Source: Chenopodium formosanum
Lineage: Eukaryota > Streptophyta > Magnoliopsida > Caryophyllales > Amaranthaceae
Direction of reading: 5' to 3'
Length of the DNA stretch: 64,000 nucleotides
Assembly: GCA_024500155.1 (NCBI GenBank)
Contig: CM044869.1
Coordinates: 51,415,898 to 51,479,897, forward strand
The notes below the pieces were generated by a model. It was not told the origin of the DNA. It saw nothing but the letters and a program-made list of their open reading frames with translations, and did no database searches. Made by a program: the position numbers and the translations under genes. Of this stretch, positions 12,201 to 22,500 are shown piece after piece (the stretch's first letter is position 1; every line of letters starts with the position of its first letter).

Positions 12201-13212
12201 CGAAATAACAGTTATTAAGTACTAAAATGAGTCTAGAAGGAAGTCTCAAATGATAACTCCCAATAGCAAGTGCAGCAACTTTTTCTCCATTTCCTACTCG
12301 AAGTGTCACTTCCCCTGGATCTAGCTTCCTACTTCCTTTCAAGCCCTGTACGTCATTAACGATATGAGCACCACAACCGGTATCGAATACCCAAGTGGAA
12401 GATGAAGTAAGATTAATCTCTACAACAAAAACATCAAGTAACTCCTTACCTTCTGTTTTCACTGGTGCATAATGGGGACACCCTGGTGTATGGGCATGCC
12501 ATCCACCACAATAGAAGCACTGGCAATCTCTCCTTATCAGGTACTCCTCAGCATGGTTAAGTAAGATGTTGATCAAATTCGCTGATGATCCCTCATCATT
12601 ATGAGAAAGTCTCACAATGTCAAAACCAGCATGGAGCGAGAACAAGATAATGTCACGCGCATAGTCATCATCGATCGGTTTCTCGAGGACATCCATTTGG
12701 TTGATCATATCAACCAATTCATTGACATGGTTCCTCACTGACTGACCAGGTAAGAGTTTCTTTGCCATTATCTTACCATGAATCCTGTAAGTCTCATACC
12801 TTAAACTGTCAGCCCAAGAATAGTAAATCTGAGGGATCGAGTTAACGATCTCTCTTACATGTGGATCGTTGGCACCTCCGCTACCCAATGCCCCCATGCC
12901 ACCTCTACAGATAGCACGAAGACATTGATATAAGTTGGTCACCTCATACCGTTTGAACCTATTATACCAACAGTTTGGAATAGATTCCAGTATTAGGTTC
13001 TTGACCTTTAGTGCATCCAAAACTAATTTTGCATGCATTTCAGGGTCCTGACCAGGAGCACACTTGTTCTCAATGGGTACATACAGGCGAGCATCAAGCT
13101 TGAAGCTTGTGAGAACATTTCTCAATTCGCCCTCCCATTGCCTGTAGTTTCTGAGATTAAGCCTTAAATTGAGTTTCATTGGTAAATCTGTGTTGTCATA
13201 TAAGTTATTCAT
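9253..13212 (-). CDS. Ty1/copia gag-pol polyprotein, intact 1319 residues
   Basis: This single uninterrupted frame encodes the capsid and enzymes that copy the element. Order by residue: gag about 1-230; a cysteine cluster CFYCGGWHAHTPGC at about 232-245; aspartic protease FDTGCGAH at about 276-283; integrase zinc region (H..H..C..C, LGHINQKRVQKL and CESCLLGK) 410-450; integrase catalytic core (HTDVCGPM, LRSDRGGEYL, PQLNGMSERRN) about 465-580; reverse transcriptase 828-1075 with LVAKGYRQ and YVDD at about 994; RNase H about 1160-1290 with GYTDASF, TESEY and CDNNGA. The domain order with integrase before reverse transcriptase defines copia. The length is normal and no stop or frameshift is visible. 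The gag finger spacing is slightly off the usual CX2CX4HX4C. It could be active. Confidence 0.95.
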   Translation of the reverse strand: MNNLYDNTDLPMKLNLRLNLRNYRQWEGELRNVLTSFKLDARLYVPIENKCAPGQDPEMHAKLVLDALKVKNLILESIPNCWYNRFKRYEVTNLYQCLRAICRGGMGALGSGGANDPHVREIVNSIPQIYYSWADSLRYETYRIHGKIMAKKLLPGQSVRNHVNELVDMINQMDVLEKPIDDDYARDIILFSLHAGFDIVRLSHNDEGSSANLINILLNHAEEYLIRRDCQCFYCGGWHAHTPGCPHYAPVKTEGKELLDVFVVEINLTSSSTWVFDTGCGAHIVNDVQGLKGSRKLDPGEVTLRVGNGEKVAALAIGSYHLRLPSRLILVLNNCYFVPSITKNIISVPVLDTKGFSFEIRDKRCFISKENMLYANAKLINGLYVLEYANHIYNIDHKKQKTDGLNPTYLWHCRLGHINQKRVQKLHKDGLLSSFDYESFENCESCLLGKMTKSPFTGIGERASDLLGLIHTDVCGPMSSKSRGGYNYFITLTDDLSRYGYIYLMKHKSEAFEKFKEFQNEVQNQLGKTIKALRSDRGGEYLTQEFDEHLINCGIISQLTPPGTPQLNGMSERRNRTLLDMVRSMMSFTDLHISFWGYALGAASRVLNRSPSKAVEKTPYELWKGRVPNLSYLKIWGCEAYVKRLQSDKLHPKSDKCFFVGYPKETQGYYFYNHEDNKVFVARNGVFLEKEFLSRKPSRSKVVLEEIRDEQQMDVDNTTSEARAHETINHASEQANSTSETPIVPLESNSCENLQGVGEKISTVAPTPRRSVRIRNKQFVEVLLTEDSEIFLLENEEPTTYKQALVSPNSDKWLEAMKSEMESMSENKVWTLVDLPNGVKPIGCKWVYKIKTDKDGNAYIHKARLVAKGYRQIHGIDYDETFSPVAMLKSFRILLAIAAFFDYEIWQMDVKTAFLNGFLTEEVYMTQPEGFEDPENPRKVCKLEKSIYGLKQASRSWNLCFDEAIKRFDFVKSEEEPCVYKKSSGSSVVFFVLYVDDILLMGNDIPMLESVKEWLKSCSSMKDLGEAEYILGIKIHRDRSRRMIGLSQETYIDKVLDRFEMTNSKRGFLPMSHGITLSKSQCPVMPDEMRRMAIIPYASAIGSIMYAMICTRPDVAYALSMCSRFQANPGEAHWTAAKNILKYLRRTKGMFLVYGGEDELVVKGYTDASFQTDRDDFRSQSGYIFCLNGGAVSWKSLKQSTVADSTTESEYLAAVEAAKEAVWIKKFLTELDIVPSAQKGIEIYCDNNGAIAQSKEARSHFKSKHVERKFHLIQEIVDRGDVKMSKIHTDENIADPLTKPLPMPKHEKHTSATGLKQMV

Positions 13213-15391
13213 CTACAAACAAAAACAAAACGAGGCAAAATTCAATAATTATGTTCAATAAATTTAAAGTACCATAAGTAATTTTAGAATTTATTGGTAA
13301 CTTTAAAGCATTCATTCAATTTTTAAATGATCCCTATTGAATAAAATGATTCCAAGATCCTTTATTTGTGCAATAATTAACCAGAGTGAGTCCCTGCAAT
13401 CAACCATTACATTTTCAAGGTGAGTAAACTCTTTACTGATTACAACTCTTGTAATTCTTGGTTGAATAATTAACCATCGCATGTTTAATTATTACTCTTA
13501 GCTTCAAGGTTCTAAACGATTTAGGTAACCTTGTTGAATATAACCAATTAAAAGTGTAGTTATGCAGTTCTACCCCCACTTCCCCAAGATATATTATGAT
13601 GCTCTGCTGAGAGCTGACCCATCACAAACGATCAAGGTTTTCATCGGGTTTTTAATTGGAAAAGCTGCATCAATATTACTGGGATCTAGATTTATTATGT
13701 TGTGATTATATAGTGAACTCTAGCGCATCATCAAGCAACATAAATAAACCTAAACATGCATAATATACTAATGCAATAAAACATGACATAGTATGGCCCC
13801 TTAATCCTAAGAAAACTAATAAAGTAAAATGCTCCCACTTGAACCTTCATGGATCTCATCCATCTTGCTCCATTGGGCCTTCACTTTATTGGCTTTTGGA
13901 TCAACTGCAACCTGTAATTTTATTCTATTCTATCTACTACTTAAATAAAATAAAATAAATTACAAAAATACTCAACGGTACGCAGACCGTATTTAGATTA
14001 CAAAAATACATCACGATGCGCAGATCGTATTTAGAATCTATGGGCCATACTAGTCTATATATATAGCAATAAACAATATCATATATTATAAAGTGCCATA
14101 TAATAAATCACTCATCATGCTTTCCTAAACTATAACATCAGATGATCATAATGAAGGAAACATGGCTATAAATATCTCATATTTTAATTAATTAATTACT
14201 GTAATTAGATAATATCATATATAATTCATGACCAACCATAAAATATCATATATTTTAATTTAGGTATGAGATAGAATCAAATCTTATTTGAATTATGGAA
14301 GATAAATCATATTTATTTTCCATGATTATCCTAAATAATTTAGGAAATTCTATCCTAATTACTAACCAATCACATATTTTAAATCAATTATTATCCATAA
14401 ATAATTATGAGATAATCACATTATTTAATCAATTATTATCCAAATAGAATCTTTTGCTCCATAATTATCCAAACTTAACAAAAATAACAACTTTAAATTT
14501 GTTAATTATCTTTTCAAAATTTAAACTTATCCTTGTTTTTTTTTTTTTTTAAATTTGAAAACTGATTTTATTTAAAAAATAAAATAAATTTTTTTTTTTT
14601 TTTTTAAAAAAAAAGCCGCGTCAGCCACCGTGGTGTGGCCAGCCGAAGCCAGCCACGGTGGCCGCACACCTTACGGTGTGCGCTGCCCCTGCAGTGACGA
14701 GGAACAGCAGCAGCAGCACACGCAAAGGAGTGGTGCACTGTTGCGCTGCTCCTTGCTGCCTGACCCAGCCCCGCCCCTCCCTCCGGACCACCAGCAGCAG
14801 CACCGCCGTGGCAGCGCCACCCAGCCGCGGTGGCTGCTGCTGCAATTTCCCTTTTTTTTTTGATTTTTGATTTTTGATTTTAATTAATTAAAACAAAACA
14901 TATTTTGTAAAAATAAATTAAACTTTATGTGGTCCAATTAATTCCAAAACTAAATCATATTCAATTTTGAAATTAGGGTTCTTGATGAAATTAATCCCCA
15001 ATTTAATTTAACACTTAAATTAAATAATTTGATCATGAAAAATTCATAATTTTAACATGTAATCAAATAGATTAAATTCCTTAAACATATTACCATCGAA
15101 ATAAATCAAAATTAAACACAAAATTTCACAAATTAGGGTTTAAAATTTCGAAATTTTCGAAATTAGGGTTTAGGGGTTCGAATTTTTTGATTAATTTGGG
15201 GCAAATTCGGATCAAATTATGGCTAATATGGAGCAAATTAAACACCTTTAATGATTCTATATTGTTAAATCACATTTAAAATAACAATTGACTCATAATT
15301 AAATATTCTCCCTCCTAATTGAATTAAAATTGTGGATTATCAAAGAATTATTACTCAATATATGTAAATGCAAGAGGCTAACTGATACCAC
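13213..15391 (-). other. Copia 5' leader with primer-binding site
   Basis: The primer site is at 15374-15390 (- strand TGGTATCAGTTAGCCTC), one base inside the LTR. The segment 13636-15391 is duplicated at 5891-7646. The G/C-rich CAG block (about 14615-14850) carries ORFs that I do not accept as genes. The long A/T-rich leader before gag is unusually large (about 2.2 kb). Confidence 0.8.
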
Positions 15392-16184
15392 TGTAGGAGA
15401 TTATAGGTACTAAATGCGGAATTAACATGAATCATATTCACATAGCACCAAACCAAGGATCTCATGCATAACACATAAAGAAGTAAGAATTATACCTTTG
15501 AAGCGTGATTCCACGATGATCGAGCAAGAACAATGGGGAGATAAAGAACCTCAAACGTGATTCCTCTACTTGGTCCACGGGCACGGATTAAGACCTCCAC
15601 TAATGCTAGTTAGTCGCGAAAGAACACTTCTATCGACCTTCTACGGAGATGAACGAACGATCAACTAGTCAAGAACCACCGCACAACACCACGTGGCCAC
15701 TAGGGGTGGCCGGCCGTGGGTGAGAGGGGAGAGAGAGAGAGGCGTGCGTGTGAGAGAGGGAGGGTGAGGACTTTTGGATGATGGTTGCTTGATTCACAAT
15801 TCACTGTATGACAATTGTGACTTGTGTGTTCAACCCTAGGCAAGGCTATTATTTATAGATCGTATCTCTAAATAATAGTCCAAGTCCAAATCCAAGCCCA
15901 ATTCCTAATCCCACTCAAACTATACTTAGCCCACTCATGCTTATGACTAATTAACTGCTCATGAGGCCCATTAATGGGCCTCCAACTTGCTTAACCCAAT
16001 ACCCTTGTGTGTGACCAATATAGGATCCATTCTAAAGGGCTTTGAGCTATTTGACTAGCCCAAAGATCATCTCTCATAGTCTAGCAACAGAGGATGACGC
16101 CCCAATAGAATGAACTTATTATCTCCATAATAGTGATCCTTGATATATCTAGTAATTGCACTTATCGAAGACACAATTCCTTCA
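15392..16184 (-). repeat. 5' LTR of the copia element (793 bp)
   Basis: This is a complete LTR with TG...CA ends, identical by eye to 7647-8439. The element's right edge is followed directly by TTCAC, the target duplication. Confidence 0.92.
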
Positions 16185-16189
16185 TTCAC

Positions 16190-17638
16190 CACCTAAGTGA
16201 GAGTACACATTTAAGAACAGTCCCAACCGGGGACTATTCAAGACTTTCTCCTAATAAGAAAGCCTTGAACGGGTATCTAGGCATATGTTGATGCAAGTAT
16301 TCTATATATTGTTGTATTTATTTGCAATTAAACAATACACAAGTTGCAATATCATGAATAAACTTTTATTAAATGGATAAATAGAAAGAAATATAGCTTA
16401 GTAAAGTTTATAAGTCATACCAATATAGCAACTACCCACTTGAGCTCAATATGTAGTCCTCAAGCTAAACTCGTGCTTCAATTCACAAATCTATTAAAAA
16501 AAACAATAAACAAAAATTAGGTTAAATATTATGTATGTACTATTTCTTTCTCATAACATGTCAATTCACTAATTTATTTCTAAGCTAAAACACATCATTC
16601 ATCAAACTAACAATTGCTAAACTATGTATTCACTAATTTGTTCAAAATTCTTCTCATTTATTCAAAATTGCTAAACTAACAAGGTTACTAATCTCTAATT
16701 TATTCAAAATTACCAATCAAAACAAATTAAAATTAACCATTAAAACATTCCAAAATTCAACTAATTTAGTAACAAGGTTACTAATCTCTAATGTATTCAA
16801 AAATACCCATCAAAACAACTTAAAATTAACCATTTAAACATTCCAAAATTCAACTAATTTAATAACAAGGTTTCTAATTTCTAATTTATTCAAAATAACC
16901 CATCAAAACAACTTAAAATTAACCATTAAAACATACCAAATTTCAACTAATTAAGTACCAAGGTTAATATATATTCTCTAATTTATTCAAAACCATCCAT
17001 CAAAACAAATTAAATTAACCATTAAAACATAATAAAATCCAACTAATTGAGTAACAAGGTTACTAATCTCTAATATTTTCACAATTTACCAATAAAACAA
17101 CCTAAAATTGAGAAAAATTGGAGTAAAATTATATTCAAACCTAAATTTTAATTTGCTAACAATGGTTCAACATGCAAAAGAAATTAGTATAAGTACACAA
17201 TTGGAAAATAATTGTGAAAAAAAAATTATAAGGAAAACCTTGAAGGGAAGGAGAGATGGAGGGCAGTAGAGTGGCTCGGTGGTGGAGGAGCCTCAGGGCA
17301 GTGGCACGGCATTTCTTAGGGCTGTGGCATGGCGAACCTCAGGGCGGTGGCGCGGCTTCAACACCTTGACAGACCCTCGAATTAAGAGGGAAACTAAGAG
17401 AGGTGGAGGGGGTTGAGGGGAGAAAGAGAAGGGCAGGGGAGAAAGAGAAGGGCACTGGTGGAGGCGGCAGTACAGATGGCCGGCGACGGTGGTGGCTCTG
17501 GTGGAGGGAAAATGGAGAGAGTGCAAGTGATGGTTTTCGGGAATGCAGCAATGGAGAAAGCTATAGAAGGAAGCCAAAATGAAAATGAAAGAGAAAGAGA
17601 AGGAAGAAGAAAGAACGCGGGGTTTTTTTTTTTTAATA
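16190..17638 (-). other. CACTA 5' non-coding region
   Basis: This is A/T-rich DNA between the copia insertion and the CACTA subterminal repeats. It holds a 93-bp tandem repeat (listed separately) and, at 17240-17620, a purine/pyrimidine-biased stretch open on both strands. I do not regard those frames as genes: they are low in complexity and mirror each other. Confidence 0.5.
16678..17115. repeat. Tandem repeat, unit about 93 bp, about 4.7 copies
   Basis: The motif AACAAGGTTACTAATCTC recurs with its AAGG at 16681, 16774, 16867, 16960 and 17056, so spacing is 93, 93, 93 and 96 bp. Copies differ by several substitutions each. The unit is A/T-rich. It lies inside the CACTA 5' region, about 700-1100 bp from the terminus. 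Confidence 0.9.
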
Positions 17639-17821
17639 AGGCACCGGTTCAGTGGCACCGGTTCAAACCGGTGGCCTATATATTTTTTCCATTGGTTTGC
17701 ACTGAACCGATGCCATTGTGCTTGGTCTAAAACCCCGCCCATTTTTTAGCCGGTTTTTGCCACCGGTTTGGACTGAACCGGTGGCAGTTGGGGGTTGCCT
17801 TTTTGTTTTTTTCTACTAGTG
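17639..17821 (-). repeat. CACTA 5' terminus and subterminal inverted motifs
   Basis: Several direct and inverted copies of a motif around TGCCACCGGTT and AACCGGTGGC occur in 180 bp, ending with TCTACTAGTG. In CACTA elements such subterminal motifs bind the element's own proteins. The terminal pentamer CACTA (- strand 17821-17817) is intact. Confidence 0.85.
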
Positions 17822-18154
17822 AGAGAAAAGCAGAGGAAAATTTTTGGGGATTTCTTTCTTTGCTTTGTACGTAGAATAGGTGAGTAATTAGGAGAGGTGA
17901 GGGGTTTGGGTTATATAAGGAAGAATGGGCTTATATTTCTAGTTCAAGTAGAAGTAGAAATTGTATTATTTGGGCTCAATTAAGATGATAATTTCATTTA
18001 ATTTGGGATACAATATAATGGGTTTCAAGAATATAGGAGTAGTTGGTTTAAAATAAAGATAGTAAATAAAATAATTTTCTCATTGGAGTAGTTTATAAAA
18101 TATATATATATACACACACACATAATATTTACTTAAAATGTTCGTATAAATATA
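17822..18154. other. Unassigned flanking DNA
   Basis: This short stretch lies between the CACTA terminus and the solo LTR. It contains a TATATATACACACACA-type dinucleotide tract (about 18104-18123). No gene is seen. Confidence 0.4.
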
Positions 18155-19564
18155 TGACAGGGTAAGGTCGTATCGCCTAATCAAAAGTAAATACCTAAGT
18201 CCTCTAACTAAAGTAGATAGGGAAGTAGGGTCGAACTCCACAGGGAAACAAGTCTTTCTACTCCTAATTAATTATTATAATCTAAATTATCTAAGTAACC
18301 AATATTTTTGGGAATAAATTCTATACTACAAAGAGTAAGGTCGAAAGAAATAAAGTAGGGGAAAAATCAAATATTAAAAGGCCTAGGGCATAGGTTCACT
18401 AATAAACAATATTCTAGGGCAAATCATAATAAGCAATCATCAAGCATTGATCAATCAGATTATAAAGGGCTTTCGCTACGTATTATAATCACAAAGTTAA
18501 TTTACCAGTATTAAATCTCATCTGTCGAATCTCGACTTAACCATTTATAAATTAGTCCGCCTATTGAAACTAAGCCTAAACATTAAATCTCATCTGTCGA
18601 ATCTCGAATTAATATTACTAAACTCATACAATTAAATCTGGCCAAACCTAATTGCATAGCATTAAATCAATCAATAGAAAATTAACCAAGCATTGATAAT
18701 TAACAATCACAAAATTACCCCTTCATATCATTTATTAGATCCCCATAAACCCTAGAAATAAAACTACTCAAGCATCATCATAACCAAACTAATCAAATGA
18801 ATAAAGCAAAGCATAATCAAAGAAGTAAATAAAATAGCTGAAATTAAAAGAGAAGAAATTGTTACCAAAAGAAATCTGGATTAATAGAAGTAATTAAGAA
18901 CAAAAGTTGAGAGAGAATTTAAGAGAGAGAAATATCCTAAGTAGAGAGAGAAAATCTAAAGAAGAAAATCCCCCAAAATTACGTACATAATTCGTACTTA
19001 AAACATCCCTCAAAACAAAAATTAAAACTAATCTAATCAGCTCTGAGAAAAACACGCGCCCGATCGGGCCCGCCTTTTTTGCCTTGCCCGCTGCTGGTAT
19101 GCCGCGCCCGATTGAGCTTACGCTCACCCGATCGGGCGCGTCTCTCCTTTGAGGGTCTTTATGCGCGCAGCCGCCCGATCGGGCGTATGCTTGCCCGATC
19201 GGGCCCGGCTTTCTTCTTCGAGGCTTGGATTTCGATTGGGCTAAATTCCTCGGCCCAATCTAAGTTTCCTCATCAGGTCTTGATTAATCGATCCAATAGC
19301 CCCGGTGTCTCATACCGAGCCCTTAATCATCGGCTCTTACCGATCCTGGGCTTCAAGAGTGGCCGTGTCCTTCTAGCCTTCGTAGTTGATCCTTAAAAAA
19401 CCCGGGAAAATGCTCCAAAAGTGCAATTTCCTGTAAAATACAACTAAAACTACGCAAACACTAGAAAACACAAATTAGTAATAAAAGTGGCTCTAAAGAA
19501 CCAAAAACACCACTAGTTATGACCGTGGGATGGGGGTAAAACACTATATAAATTGGATATATCA
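18155..19564 (-). repeat. Solo LTR, same gypsy family as 1284-2677
   Basis: Read on the - strand it starts TGATATATCC and ends CCCTGTCA, and aligns along its whole length with the left-edge LTR. It is flanked on both sides by ATATA (18150-18154 and 19565-19569), consistent with a 5-bp target duplication, though this A/T-rich 5-mer is weak evidence. There is no internal region or primer site next to it. The likely origin is recombination between the two LTRs of a full element. It carries the same kind of G/C-rich palindromes (CGCCCGATCGGGC copies at about 19055-19210). Confidence 0.88.
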
Positions 19565-19599
19565 ATATATAATTATAAAATATTCATATAACCATATAA

Positions 19600-22500
19600 T
19601 AATATATAATTATAATTTATCAAAAATATGGGGGATTACACTTGTAATGCTGCCTCATTAAAAACCTTACTAGGAAAACTCAATGTGGGACAAAACCATG
19701 GTCAAGGAAAAAAGAGTGTAGCGCGTATTTTCTCCCCCTGTTGAATACGTAACGTATTAACATGAAATCTTCCAGTGCAATAAATCCGACGGGATATGGT
19801 TGGGTAACTTCTTCCATGTAGCAGAACACCATTTCTTGATGATTGATCCTTTCAGATTGAACTTGAATCTTCAAATCTTCACATGGACTTATTGAGGCGT
19901 CTTCATTTCTTCATACTTGTGGAAATAATACAAATGTTTACCACTATTTCATTCGATAGTTTTGTTTCGAATTATCATAAAATTAGATTGGCCTTCTTCT
20001 GCAGGTCATATACTACAAAATGATGATCAATAATTGATCACATTATCCAAACATAATTTCATGGCAACACTTGATATCATCATATATATATTTCATTTTC
20101 TAGTATCATATGAATTAAGAAATTAAACTAATTACATATTTTGCTCATGGCTCTTCTGGACCATAAGAATATTATTCTCACTCAATGGTATCTCAACTTT
20201 ATTCTTTAATTAGACATTTCATGTTTTGTATGAGAGTTCACTAATGAATACATAAACATGTTGAATCTCACATACTCAATCTTCAGGTTGAGATATCGAT
20301 GATGTAGTCATATTGACTTTTCATGAGTTTGATAATAATTGCAATATTCAAGATATAAAATATGTGGGGCTGGGTATTTAAATACGTTGTATATAAGTTC
20401 TTCGTAAACTCTTCTTACATGAATCATAACAAGCTATTATTAAAACGACGTAATCAATAATTTCATCACTAGTGTAAGCCCATTGGAATATAAATATTTC
20501 TTTGTAAGTTCCCATCAATGTTGTATATACACCTTACTATACATTGGACAGACATTCACACATACCACAATTATTATATAGAAACTAGATATTGCATGCA
20601 ATATGAGATATAACAATCATGATAAGATATTGAACAAAATATACAATGAGTACGTAATGCATCTAACAACTTCCTAAACATGCAATAAGAAATCCATTAA
20701 CCTGTGACTCACGCATGCACATGGATATAAGACTCAAATTAATGCAAGACGCTATACAGTGTGGATTTAAAAATCCATATTTCATTGGAATTCTGGTCCA
20801 TGATAAACTTTTGATGATTATCATTATGTCGACATCATAATGGACATATGTTTTAGATCCCTTGTTCAATAATCCATTCTATCATGCATATGCAAATTTT
20901 TCATCAGTTCCATTTTGTACCGGTATCATAAAATTACTTTAATGTACATTTCGCATGCTATTTTATAATGATATCTGAAACATTTCTCATTGGTACCATC
21001 ATATCTTTTCTTACATAATATAGGCCATCTATTATAATAATTCAGATATCTATACTATTGATCAAGGGTATTTCTCACACTATGGTATTAATATACTATT
21101 ATTATACTTTAAAAGTATCAACTGCACTATCTTGCCATATATCACATATTTATATTGGAACCGATCATACAAACTACACTTCAGGTGTAGTGATTTAAAG
21201 AAAAATTGGCAAGATGTATCTTAATGTATGCATATAATATCATTATCACTATAATCAAAATATATCTCTCTATGCCTCTAGATGGGTCATAACGGTAAAC
21301 AAATCAAATCATAGATGTGCAACATATGTTGATACAAAAGTTGGCATATAACTTTACAAAGTATCAATAGAGGGATCAACTAATTATAATTTTATAATTT
21401 TGCCAATTTACTTTAATTATTCCCTCTAAGTTGGTAAAATATCTCAAATATTGGGGCAATTCTTCACCAACTTAGAATATAATTTCATGTGCAACAAATT
21501 TCATCTCGTAGGATAATAATAATATTCAGCAAATTTCTATCTCTTCTGGAGAATAATGAAATTTTGTTCTCTTCTAGATATCAATATTAATAGAGGGGTA
21601 ATAAATTGTGCAGTTGTCTAACTTCTAATTTTATTTCTTATGTTCTGACATACAATAGCCCCAATCAAGAGAATTGTAAACTTTCTGGTAATTTCACTAG
21701 GTGGTGATCTTCGGGATCATTAGAAACATTGATAGTATAATACTAGTTACTTAAAATTTCCACATATAACTTGTACGTGGTGAGCTTCTGATCACCTAAT
21801 ATTTGTCAACATATAAATTATTCTAGTGAACTTCTGATCACCAATTATTCAGAAAAACAAATATATTATCTCTTGAACTTTTCTTTTAACACAAACTATT
21901 AAAAATCACAATCCAAATATAGCTAATATCAAAGTTATGTCTTGCCAGTTAATTTATTTCATATATTTAACATGAGAGAGCGTCAACACATTATTTCTTT
22001 CGTATCAAATGAAACTTTAGGTTTTCATAACGGGAATTTATTAAACCTCGGATGGCCTAATTATTAATTATCACTTCCAATCACTTTTCCTTTAGTATTT
22101 AAATTATGGTCAGTTTTATAATATTGGTGATCACCTTATTAGAGATACTTTATGCATGGCCATGAATATGATGTGATATAAGTACACCAATGTGTTTCTT
22201 TCCACAATTGGCAAGACAATTAACTAATACTCATACTCCACTGGAGCATTGATTGTAATCTTGATACATGCTAACCTTGTTGGATAACATTTTATACTCT
22301 TCTAGAGTACTTTATATAATCATATCACATTTTAATGTATTAGAAATGATCTCTTCAGGAGATACATCAAAATGTGTCACTTTATCAAATTTGTCATTGT
22401 CAATTAGTGCTCTTTTCCTCTTCCAAGGATTCTTATCTTTGTAAGCCTTTGGATTACCACACTTCGGGTGTGCTAGTTCAATAGCAACTGATCTTATCCA

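Larger units (their letters stand above)
5711..16184 (-). mobile_element. Three-LTR tandem Ty1/copia retrotransposon, TSD TTCAC
   Basis: On the - strand the order is complete LTR (15392-16184), primer site and leader (15391 to 13213), gag-pol (13212-9253), polypurine tract (8457-8440), complete LTR (8439-7647), a second primer site and leader (7646-5891), and the last ~180 bp of a third LTR (5893-5711). The whole array is flanked by identical 5-mers TTCAC at 5706-5710 and 16185-16189, as for one insertion. The two complete LTRs are both 793 bp and look identical by eye. The two leaders (1756 bp each) differ at only a couple of bases plus T-run length. This suggests a young element. Confidence 0.9.
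2678..17821 (-). mobile_element. CACTA (En/Spm-type) DNA transposon, interrupted and incomplete
   Basis: The evidence is a TNP2-type transposase on the - strand (2748-5355) and a CACTA terminus on the right. The + strand ends ...CTACTAGTG at 17821, that is CACTAGTAG read on the - strand. Subterminal repeats built on ACCGGTTCAGTCCAAACCGGT lie at about 17640-17800. Because the gene reads leftwards, 17821 is the element's 5' end. The copia element at 5711-16184 splits it, with the duplicated target TTCAC at 5706-5710 and 16185-16189. The 3' end is missing: the gypsy LTR abuts at 2677, and any remainder lies left of the window. Linking the two halves rests on that target duplication. Confidence 0.75.

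Noticed and set aside
16678..17115. CRISPR-like spaced repeats
   Set aside because: The units are contiguous 93-bp tandem copies without distinct spacers, in a plant genome.
17293..17742. 149-codon ORF near the CACTA end
   Set aside because: It overlaps the subterminal repeats and a Ser/Phe/Pro-rich low-complexity stretch, and the complementary strand is open too.
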